DNA from: Bdellovibrionales bacterium | Lineage (GTDB): Bacteria > Bdellovibrionota > UBA1018 > CAIMNF01 | Assembly (NCBI GenBank): GCA_947457605.1 | Contig: CANGWP010000086.1 | Coordinates: 1-9,678, forward strand | DNA length: 9,678 bases | Reading direction: 5' to 3' | The notes under the pieces: model-generated | Told to the model about the DNA's origin: nothing | Seen by the model: the letters and a program-made list of their open reading frames with translations, nothing else | Database searches by the model: none | Shown: in pieces, positions 1 through 6,049 of the stretch | Position numbering within the stretch: the first letter of the stretch is position 1 | Layout of the letters: each line of letters begins with the position of its first letter | Position numbers and translations under genes: made by a program

Positions 1-678
1 GGATTCCAGTATCCCACCAAGGCGGGCCCCGAAATCGGGGTTGCCTCGACCAAGGCCTTTACTTCACAACTCACCATTCTCTGTGCTCTCGCTTTGGATG
101 TCGCGCGCCTTCGCGGTCTCCAAGTTGGACGGGAATCCGTGCAGGAATCGTTTACGGGCCTTGCCCGCCTGCCTCAGGATCTGGACCAGGTTCTCTCGAA
201 AAGTGAAACTTTCATGAAAATGGGAGAAAAACTGAAAGACCAACGAATCATCCTTTTTGTCGGTCGGGGAACCATGTACCCGATCGCACTTGAGGGAGCA
301 CTCAAGTTCAAGGAGCTCACCTACCTCCCCGCCGAAGGCTTCGCGGCAGGAGAACTGAAGCACGGACCCATCGCCTACATCGACCCGAAGGTTACGGTGG
401 TGACTCTCGCTCCGAAGGATGAGTGGTATACGAAGACAATCTCGAATCTGGAGGAAATCCGGGCGCGGGGCGGCCACATCATCACGATCGGCACCGAGGG
501 CGATGATGAGGCGAAACGACTTTCCCACGAATTCATCGGGCTACCAAAGTCCTCTTGGGGAACGCAGCCGATTTTATCTGTGATCCCGCTTCAACTCCTC
601 GCCTACGGCTGCGCGAAGGCGCTCGGGCGGAACATCGACAAACCGCGGAACCTGGCAAAATCAGTGACTGTGGAATGA
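1..678 (+). CDS. glmS: Glucosamine-6-phosphate synthase (isomerizing), C-terminal part; 5' end off the window
   Basis: GlmS makes glucosamine-6-phosphate from fructose-6-phosphate and glutamine in the cytoplasm, the first step towards UDP-GlcNAc, peptidoglycan and LPS. The reading frame is open from base 1, so the window holds about the last 225 residues, that is the second half of the sugar-isomerase (SIS) region; the glutaminase domain lies upstream. Direct evidence: GPEIGVASTKAFTSQL at the start, then ALEGALKFKE, then AGELKHGP, and the family's signature end PRNLAKSVTVE. The isomerase residues of E. coli GlmS have counterparts: the lysine and glutamate of KFKE (304-306 and 313-315), the histidine of KHGP (361-363) and the lysine of AKSVTVE (658-660). 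The gene looks intact and active as far as it can be seen. Its stop overlaps the start of the next gene. Any glmS leader regulation would be outside the window. Confidence 0.97.
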   Translation, partial: GFQYPTKAGPEIGVASTKAFTSQLTILCALALDVARLRGLQVGRESVQESFTGLARLPQDLDQVLSKSETFMKMGEKLKDQRIILFVGRGTMYPIALEGALKFKELTYLPAEGFAAGELKHGPIAYIDPKVTVVTLAPKDEWYTKTISNLEEIRARGGHIITIGTEGDDEAKRLSHEFIGLPKSSWGTQPILSVIPLQLLAYGCAKALGRNIDKPRNLAKSVTVE

Positions 679-1418
679 GCAATCCCGAGGCCCGTCTCGA
701 CAATCCCGACTTTGTTCGTGAGATCAAGACTCCTGAGTTCCTTCCGTGGAGCCAAGCCTTGTTTACCGCAAACGGGACGGAATACCGGTATTCCGGTGGT
801 TGGATGTTCCCGGTGACGGCGGATCAAAAAATCGCTGCCAGGGATTGGGCCCAAAAGAATCATTTTTCAGATCTGAACATCCTCAAGGATCTCACCTGGA
901 TTCCAGGACCCGAACAGTGGTTTGAGGACGGAACCAGTCGCGCTGAAACCCTTGCATCCAGTGAGCGGTTTCATGAGCACGCGCGCTCTGTTTTTGGCCA
1001 ATCCCTCCAGGCCGAACCCCTTCATGATCCTTGGTTCAACTCCACTGTGATTGGCGCCTGCGCGGAAAAGGCAACCGGCCTCACCCGTCTTGCGGTGATC
1101 CAGTTTTCACCACCGCCTCCGGGCGTCCAGGAAATCCATCACATCTCTGAGTATGAATTCATGCCATCCCCCTTCGCTGTGACTTTTGAGGAGTGGCGAA
1201 GACAAAAACAGCTCGCCTATCAGACACCCGAGGGCGTGGACGTTGTCAATTTGCGCGAGGAAGATGGTGCCTCATTTTCCAGGATTCCCGCACCGTTTTA
1301 CACCTGGCCCAAAGAAGGTCCGATTCCCATGCTGAGCGCAGTCGAGGCAAAAGACCTAAGCGAGGTTGCTTCAAGTTATGAACATGCCGAAGTGATCCTG
1401 TTTTTTGCCTGGTTTTGA
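675..1418 (+). CDS. Hypothetical cytoplasmic protein coupled to glmS (247 aa)
   Basis: I do not recognise this family. The chosen ATG shares the bases ATGA with the glmS stop, a classic arrangement for translational coupling; the frame is open further upstream (to 555), but that would run deep inside glmS. There is no clear Shine-Dalgarno sequence, which suits re-initiation by ribosomes finishing glmS. The protein has no signal peptide and no membrane segment. It is rich in Trp, Phe, Pro and Glu: an aromatic N-terminal region (WSQALF, YRYSGGWMFP around residues 25-46), a run of four prolines after IQFS near 146-149, an HH pair at 155-156, and a hydrophobic end (EVILFFAWF). None of these matches a catalytic signature I know. 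Position suggests, but does not prove, a role tied to amino-sugar metabolism or only shared expression. The stop lies 3 nt from the stop of the convergent ATP-grasp gene. Confidence 0.8.
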   Translation: MSNPEARLDNPDFVREIKTPEFLPWSQALFTANGTEYRYSGGWMFPVTADQKIAARDWAQKNHFSDLNILKDLTWIPGPEQWFEDGTSRAETLASSERFHEHARSVFGQSLQAEPLHDPWFNSTVIGACAEKATGLTRLAVIQFSPPPPGVQEIHHISEYEFMPSPFAVTFEEWRRQKQLAYQTPEGVDVVNLREEDGASFSRIPAPFYTWPKEGPIPMLSAVEAKDLSEVASSYEHAEVILFFAWF

Positions 1419-1421
1419 TCG

Positions 1422-4400
1422 CTACTGCTGTTCGGTTTGATTGTACCCGTTATTCAAATAAATCGGCGCCGGATCCGGATCAAGCGTCAGGTTCTCCCGG
1501 TCCTCGTCTGCTCTGTGAAACATCACTCCGTAATACTGATGGGATGCGATCACCCGGAGTGCTTCGAAGTCTTGCTGCCAGCTTTGGGCCGCTCGGGTGA
1601 TGAGACCCCGGTAGCGATTCGCTTGAACCCGATTCGCAGTGGGAAGAGCGGAACGGATCTCATCAAACGGAATTTCAAGCCCGCACTCCTTGGCAAAAAG
1701 AATGTTCTTCGCGTTTTCAAGCGCCGGCACGACTTCACGGAGCGCTTTCACCCGAACCACATTGCTCACGGGCATCATGTAGCCAAAGAGAGATCCATAC
1801 TTATCGAGCTTCTTGTGGTAAATGCCAGTGCTTCCGGCCAAGCCCTCGCGGATGTCGGTGATCACCGGCGTGAAGAATTGGCTTACAATGCGGTCGGCAA
1901 GTCCGTACAGCGGAAGCCGGTAGGCCGCCACATCGGATTGCTGCTTTTCAAGTGTATGCGCCGCAAGAGAAAGGAAATTTCCATAATGGTTGAGGAAGCG
2001 CGCAAACTCAAGCTCACCTGCGCCCCGCGCCTGCGCCTCTTTGTCCATCACCTCGCCGATCTGAAACGAGTGAATCAACTCATGCCCGATCGTATAGAGC
2101 TGAACCAACGGGCTCTGCTCTTTTGAGATCCACATGAAACGATCCCCGTCCGAAATCAGTCCGTGCGGATTCTTTTTGCGGGCAAAACACTCGCCCGCAA
2201 ACTGATCGAGATTCAGCTTCTCCCGGCCCCGGGAGTGACGGTCCAGAATCGAGATTCGGTTCGGAGTGAGCGTGTCGCAAAAAAGGTCGACAAACGAAAC
2301 ACCTTCATCAATCGCGTATTGTCTCAGATTGTATGCCGCATAAGGGAGCACGCTCATGAGCGCGATCAGGGAATGAACATCCGAGTTTTCGCGACGATTG
2401 ATGATGCTTTGAAGCTCGATCAATCTTGGATGCTTTGCGAAATGCGCCTTTCTTGCCTCAGCAATGAAGTTCTCGCGCTTTTCCTTTGAGATCCCTTTTG
2501 CCTCTTCCATGACTCTGAGCCATGCGGTCCGAATCTCGCGGATTTCAGGATCGATGAACTCGGAATCGACAAGTCTTCTGCAGTTTTTGAGTTCCCACTC
2601 GGTTGCCGACCGGGGCGCGCGGCCTTCATGCGTGATCACAAAGGTCTCGCGATACAGACTCCGCCCTTCCTCGATCGTTCCATCAAAAAGGGAGGCAAAT
2701 TCGGCTGCATGGCCTGAGGCCTTGAGTCTGCGGGTGGCAAGCTCGGAGAACTGGTCCAGCAGGGATTCAAACCGCTGGCGAAGAAGGAACGACATCCCTC
2801 GGGCCGGGAATTTGGAGGTGATCATGGTGCGGATCAAGGACCGCATCTGATTGAGATTTCTTCGCTCATCCGGAAAGGTTTCAATCTTGTGGCGAATGAG
2901 GAAACTCAGGTGGCCGTAGTTGAAAAGATCACTCCTCATCATTTCTGAAGTGTATCCGCGATTCACGATGTCCTGGTTCAGGACATTGATTTCATCGAGC
3001 ACCATGTACACATCTTCATCGAGGATGTTGTCGAGAGACTGCAGGAGCGAAACGAGGCGCGCCTGATGAAGATTCATCTTCGCGTAGTACCCGGCAATGG
3101 TTTTTCGATCAATGCGCTTCTCGATCAGCTCGATCATGCTGTAGATTGTTTCCATGCAGCGAGGATGAATGAAGGAAGTGATCTCACGCACCTGGAGTTT
3201 CAGCGCGTAGAGATAGCCTGAAACCCGGTAACTTTCGGGATTCGTCTCACGCACGAGCTTTCTGAGCTCCCGAATGATATTGGCCACTTGAACGAGCTGG
3301 GCTCCGACAAACGCAGGGAGAGCGCACTGAAACGGCGCTGGATCATGGGGAGACGCCGCCTCACGGGCCGGGATCGAATCCGAACTTCCGAGATCATCCA
3401 CCACCACGAAGGGGGCATAGCCTCCGCCCTTCGAGGTGTTCACAATCGAGCTCATCGGGCCTTTTTCTTTGGGAGCGTACCGGACAAGCGCATTGTGGGT
3501 AAGCTTGGGAAGCGTCTCATTGCCACCGTAAAACACCCACATCCGGATGTCAGCCGCAAGGTTCGCAAAACGGAACCGCACGCGTCCGCGACTGCGAACC
3601 GCCACCGGAATCCGCGCGATCTTCACAACTTTCTGATAGGCAAACTGCTCGGGATTCCGTCTGGCCTCTTTGATGACCTCACGCTGTTTTTTCTCGTCGA
3701 GAGTCATCAGAATGTGGACCCCGGTTCCTCCCGAAAGGTTCGGCGCCTTGATCACCCAGTCTTCGGGATTCTTCTCGATGATGTCGAGCGACTCATCCTT
3801 GGAGGGCAGACATTCGGGAGGAGTGATCCGGGTCGGACTGAGTCTGAGGCCGCGGGCCTCCAGCTCTTTTCTGAAATATTCAGGCGCGTAATCGGTGAGA
3901 GTTGCAAGAATGATCTTGTTGTCGAGAAGACGATTGAGTCCCCCCATGTAAAGTTTCCGGTTTACGATGGCATCGAGCGCACCGGGAATCGCATAGTCGG
4001 ACTCGAGCGGAACCGGATTGCCCTTGTCGTCCTGAAGGAACTCGGGATCCGATGACTTCCAGGGCTTCAGCACATCAACACAGTAAATGGATTCTCCACT
4101 TTCAGGGTCGCGAAGCAATACACCCTTCTCGCGATCAAAGAGCGCACTGTCGCTGTTCACGCGCGAATAAATTGAAGTCACGACCGGATCAGAGCCGTCG
4201 ACGGTACGAAGGCGGATCCAGCCCTCTTTGTCCTGAAAGAGTTGTCCCGGATCACAGTACACAAGACCTGAATACGCTGCAAGCTGATGAATTTCGGGAG
4301 CAGCCCCATTCGCGCCTCCCGGCGGGAGAAGAACCTGGATTCCATCCTTGCGACCGGTCCAGGACTCGCCAAGCGACCGGTAAGTCTCGCGCAAAACCTT

Positions 4401-5213
4401 GAAGTGATCATTCGCAAACACCGATCCAAGAGCGTCCAGAACCTCGGGGTCCTCGCGCAGAATTCCTTCGAGAATGTTTGCATTGTTCGAGGCGCCGGAT
4501 GGAGATCCGGCATTCAACTCCAGAACCTTGAAGGGAAGCTCGGGAAGCTCATCCGCCCTGCCCTGAAGCACAAGCCCGGTGAGTTTTCCCCGATTTTGCA
4601 GATATTCCTCAACCAGAACCAGATCAAGCCCCACATTGTCGAGGAAGGGATAGTCCTTCATGTTCTCGTGGTGAAGCTGGGGAATGTAATGGGGAGAGTT
4701 TTCGGTGGCATCGAGAAACGCTTTTCGGATCTCGGCAGGAAGAGCGTTTACGAAATCACTCTCGCGGATGGATTTTGCTCCGTAGATGCTTTGAAGCACC
4801 ATGCGGAGGGATACCATGAGAACCTGCGCAGCATGTTCGATCGAGTTGAAAACCGATTTCGGAAGTGGAACCACCGAAGTGGTCACGGGAACGGTGAAAA
4901 TCCGGTACACCCCGTCCTTGTCGCTCTTCTGAAACGTGAGATCGCGCTTCTTCAAGAACCGTGTGAGACGCTGACTGGAATGATGGTGCGACTCCACCGG
5001 ACGGCCCAAGATTGCATCGACCAGGGTCCGGGAGTGGCGATAGCCGCCGCGACCCTTGGAGCGAAAGAGGTAGTTCGCAACACTCACCTCGTATTTTCCG
5101 ATGAAACCCTTATTGGGTTGGTAAGGGGATTTTGAATTCATTTTTCCAACACCCGCACGATGTCTCCCTTGGGTTGCCGCTCGAATCTTAGATGGCTTGA
5201 CCTTTTTAATCAA
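1422..5213 (-). CDS. Circularly permuted ATP-grasp protein fused to a C-terminal HExxH metallopeptidase-like domain (1263 aa from TTG)
   Basis: No signal peptide; probably cytoplasmic. Residues about 180-610 form a circularly permuted ATP-grasp module of the amidoligase type. It contains VLELNAGSPSG (230-240), SIYSRVN (347-353), the LLDNKIILATL segment with K433, WVIKAPNLSGGTGVH (486-500: nucleotide-binding lysine and glycine loop), ADIRMWVF (554-561) and IVNTSKGGG (590-598: probable Mg/phosphate contacts). Family members use ATP to join a carboxylate to an amine. Residues about 630-930 are helical and charged, with no family I can name. Residues about 950-1120 hold LVQLYTIGHELIHSFQ, an HExxH zinc motif (H1044, E1045, H1048), with E1067 or E1069 as candidate third ligand, as in gluzincins. 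The full-length start is TTG at 5213 with AAAGAG just upstream. ATG at 5141 (residue 25), preceded by TTGGAAAA, is a credible alternative and removes a basic leader without touching any domain. It is divergent from the glutaminase-like gene, sharing its promoter region. Substrate unknown. Confidence 0.88.
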   Translation of the reverse strand: MIKKVKPSKIRAATQGRHRAGVGKMNSKSPYQPNKGFIGKYEVSVANYLFRSKGRGGYRHSRTLVDAILGRPVESHHHSSQRLTRFLKKRDLTFQKSDKDGVYRIFTVPVTTSVVPLPKSVFNSIEHAAQVLMVSLRMVLQSIYGAKSIRESDFVNALPAEIRKAFLDATENSPHYIPQLHHENMKDYPFLDNVGLDLVLVEEYLQNRGKLTGLVLQGRADELPELPFKVLELNAGSPSGASNNANILEGILREDPEVLDALGSVFANDHFKVLRETYRSLGESWTGRKDGIQVLLPPGGANGAAPEIHQLAAYSGLVYCDPGQLFQDKEGWIRLRTVDGSDPVVTSIYSRVNSDSALFDREKGVLLRDPESGESIYCVDVLKPWKSSDPEFLQDDKGNPVPLESDYAIPGALDAIVNRKLYMGGLNRLLDNKIILATLTDYAPEYFRKELEARGLRLSPTRITPPECLPSKDESLDIIEKNPEDWVIKAPNLSGGTGVHILMTLDEKKQREVIKEARRNPEQFAYQKVVKIARIPVAVRSRGRVRFRFANLAADIRMWVFYGGNETLPKLTHNALVRYAPKEKGPMSSIVNTSKGGGYAPFVVVDDLGSSDSIPAREAASPHDPAPFQCALPAFVGAQLVQVANIIRELRKLVRETNPESYRVSGYLYALKLQVREITSFIHPRCMETIYSMIELIEKRIDRKTIAGYYAKMNLHQARLVSLLQSLDNILDEDVYMVLDEINVLNQDIVNRGYTSEMMRSDLFNYGHLSFLIRHKIETFPDERRNLNQMRSLIRTMITSKFPARGMSFLLRQRFESLLDQFSELATRRLKASGHAAEFASLFDGTIEEGRSLYRETFVITHEGRAPRSATEWELKNCRRLVDSEFIDPEIREIRTAWLRVMEEAKGISKEKRENFIAEARKAHFAKHPRLIELQSIINRRENSDVHSLIALMSVLPYAAYNLRQYAIDEGVSFVDLFCDTLTPNRISILDRHSRGREKLNLDQFAGECFARKKNPHGLISDGDRFMWISKEQSPLVQLYTIGHELIHSFQIGEVMDKEAQARGAGELEFARFLNHYGNFLSLAAHTLEKQQSDVAAYRLPLYGLADRIVSQFFTPVITDIREGLAGSTGIYHKKLDKYGSLFGYMMPVSNVVRVKALREVVPALENAKNILFAKECGLEIPFDEIRSALPTANRVQANRYRGLITRAAQSWQQDFEALRVIASHQYYGVMFHRADEDRENLTLDPDPAPIYLNNGYNQTEQQ
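1854..2366 (-). other. HExxH zinc-metallopeptidase-like domain (about residues 950-1120)
   Basis: HELIH is encoded at 2070-2084 within a helix-like hydrophobic setting (LYTIG before, SFQ after), which is how a zincin active-site helix looks. GELEFARF about 20 residues later offers E1067 and E1069 as the third zinc ligand. I cannot assign a peptidase family. The domain could be a working peptidase or a zinc-dependent hydrolase of the ligase product; a purely structural zinc site is less likely because the catalytic glutamate is kept. Confidence 0.65.
3384..4676 (-). other. Circularly permuted ATP-grasp domain (about residues 180-610)
   Basis: Approximate extent of the ligase module in the large minus-strand protein. 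The order of motifs (E-x-N-x-G-x-P element first, then the DNK segment, the VIKAP...SGGTG lysine/glycine loop, D-I-R, and finally N-T-S-K-G-G-G) is that of the circularly permuted ATP-grasp families often found with alpha-E and transglutaminase-like partners. The key residues of every motif appear present, so I infer an active ATP-dependent ligase. Boundaries are estimates by eye. Confidence 0.8.
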
Positions 5214-5237
5214 GCTCTTTCTGCTGCAAAAACAAAG

Positions 5238-5265
5238 AGTAAATAATTTTAATTTAATTAAACAA
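5238..5265 (-). promoter_or_regulatory. Candidate sigma70-like promoter for the ATP-grasp gene
   Basis: Read on the minus strand, TTGTTT (5265-5260) and TTTACT (5243-5238) are separated by 16 nt, the same spacing and the same -10 hexamer as the plus-strand promoter candidate. Transcription would start near 5231, about 18 nt before the TTG at 5213 and about 90 nt before the alternative ATG at 5141. Confidence 0.4.
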
Positions 5266-5271
5266 ATTTTA

Positions 5272-5299
5272 TTGACGTATTACACTCTTTTCATTTACT
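5272..5299 (+). promoter_or_regulatory. Candidate sigma70-like promoter for the secreted-glutaminase operon
   Basis: TTGACG (5272-5277) resembles a -35 box, followed 16 nt later by TTTACT (5294-5299; 4 of 6 bases match TATAAT). A start about 7 nt downstream would fall almost on the ATG at 5308, giving a leaderless or nearly leaderless mRNA; this agrees with the lack of a Shine-Dalgarno sequence there. TATTAC at 5278-5283 is a competing -10 that would leave a short leader. Confidence 0.45.
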
Positions 5300-5307
5300 A
5301 ACTCCGC

Positions 5308-6048
5308 ATGATGAAGTCCATTCTGACAGCCTCGATGATGACTCTCTCAATCCTGATCCCGGCACAGGCACAGGTCGCCCTTTCGGACCGGGAACTTCCG
5401 GTACCCTACTCGAGCAACCGCTCGATCCAAGGGTTCCAACCCTCACTGCTCGCAAGTGAGGATAGCGCAAATCAGCTCTACAAACAGATGCCGACCTCGA
5501 TCTTCACCCGAAGATCGGGCTGCTACCAGCGGGCCCACTACTGGTCTCATGAATTGCTCGACTCGCTTGGACTGAAAAGCATGAAGGTTTTCTTGTTCTT
5601 CACCGAGCGATACCAGCGGGAATTCGATTACCAGTGGTCCTTTCACGTGGCACCCCTCATTCCTGTGAAGCTCGCGGATGGATCCATCGAAGAACGCGTG
5701 TTTGACCCGGTTTTCATTTCCCCTCCGTCTTGGGCGCGTCCCGAAGACATCAAGCGTTTCGATTCCCGTCCGATCACGATCACCCAATGGACCCGCTATT
5801 TTATTTTTCCAAAGACCGACTGCCCGTTGATCGAAACCTATGAGGAATACCTGAACCATCAGGAACTTAGCTACTGCTTCGTAATGAAGACTCCGATGTA
5901 CACCTACTCCCCGATCGACTTCGATCGTGACCGAAGCGGGAAATCAGGTTCCATCGGATCAAACTGGTACGACCCGAAGCTTCAGGTCCGAACCAACTGG
6001 AGACCGGGCGATCTTGAAAACATGCGGAAAGGCTTGAAAGGGGAATGA
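5308..6048 (+). CDS. Secreted protein-glutaminase-like (glutamine deamidase / transglutaminase-fold) enzyme, 246 aa
   Basis: The N-terminus is a Sec signal peptide: basic start, hydrophobic stretch, then IPAQAQ with likely cleavage near residues 20-22, so the product is exported to the periplasm or beyond. The mature part holds the layout of bacterial protein-glutaminases: SGCYQRAHYWSHELL with C72 as nucleophile, then WSFHVAPLIPV with H113, then ERVFDPVF with D133. This Cys-His-Asp triad and its spacing match the protein-glutaminase (Gln deamidase) family known from Chryseobacterium, which turns protein-bound glutamine into glutamate and shares the transglutaminase fold. The C-terminal third (Tyr/Arg/Asp rich, residues 165-246) is less familiar. 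Translation probably begins at ATG 5308 or the adjacent ATG 5311; there is no Shine-Dalgarno sequence. It is the first gene of a tight cluster and is divergent from the ATP-grasp gene. It could act as deamidase, peptidase or acyl-transferase; substrate unknown. Confidence 0.82.
   Translation: MMKSILTASMMTLSILIPAQAQVALSDRELPVPYSSNRSIQGFQPSLLASEDSANQLYKQMPTSIFTRRSGCYQRAHYWSHELLDSLGLKSMKVFLFFTERYQREFDYQWSFHVAPLIPVKLADGSIEERVFDPVFISPPSWARPEDIKRFDSRPITITQWTRYFIFPKTDCPLIETYEEYLNHQELSYCFVMKTPMYTYSPIDFDRDRSGKSGSIGSNWYDPKLQVRTNWRPGDLENMRKGLKGE
6037..6043 (+). promoter_or_regulatory. Ribosome binding site for the 731-aa gene
   Basis: AAAGGGG lies 6 nt before ATG 6050 and overlaps the last codons of the preceding gene. 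It is the clearest Shine-Dalgarno sequence in the cluster and supports 6050 over the internal ATG at 6080. Confidence 0.6.
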
Positions 6049-6049
6049 G

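Larger units (their letters stand above)
5214..5307. promoter_or_regulatory. AT-rich divergent promoter region with mirrored elements
   Basis: The 94 nt between the divergent genes are strikingly AT-rich compared with the coding DNA around them. They hold two similar promoter candidates facing outward (entered separately), the 10-bp perfect palindrome TTTAATTAAA at 5253-5262 roughly at the centre, and two overlapping 7-bp inverted matches: AAAGAGT (5234-5240) with ACTCTTT (5284-5290), and AGTAAAT (5238-5244) with ATTTACT (5293-5299). This symmetry would let one regulator or one melting event serve both directions. Function is inferred from position and composition only. Confidence 0.6.

Noticed and set aside
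555..674. Longer N-terminus for the glmS-linked hypothetical protein
   Set aside because: It would be read inside the conserved C-terminus of glmS. The ATG at 675 in the ATGA overlap is the natural start.
3288..4055. 255-codon open frame on the plus strand opposite the ATP-grasp domain
   Set aside because: The minus-strand frame carries recognisable ATP-grasp motifs through this stretch. The plus frame has Arg/His-rich, low-hydrophobicity translation typical of an antisense shadow.
4287..5135. 282-codon open frame on the plus strand opposite the N-terminal part of the same gene
   Set aside because: Same reason: antisense to conserved ELNAGSPSG and flanking coding sequence, with no ribosome site or known motif of its own.
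5253..5262. TTTAATTAAA as an operator on its own
   Set aside because: A 10-bp palindrome of only A and T in an AT-rich spacer can arise by chance. It is kept only as part of the promoter-region description.
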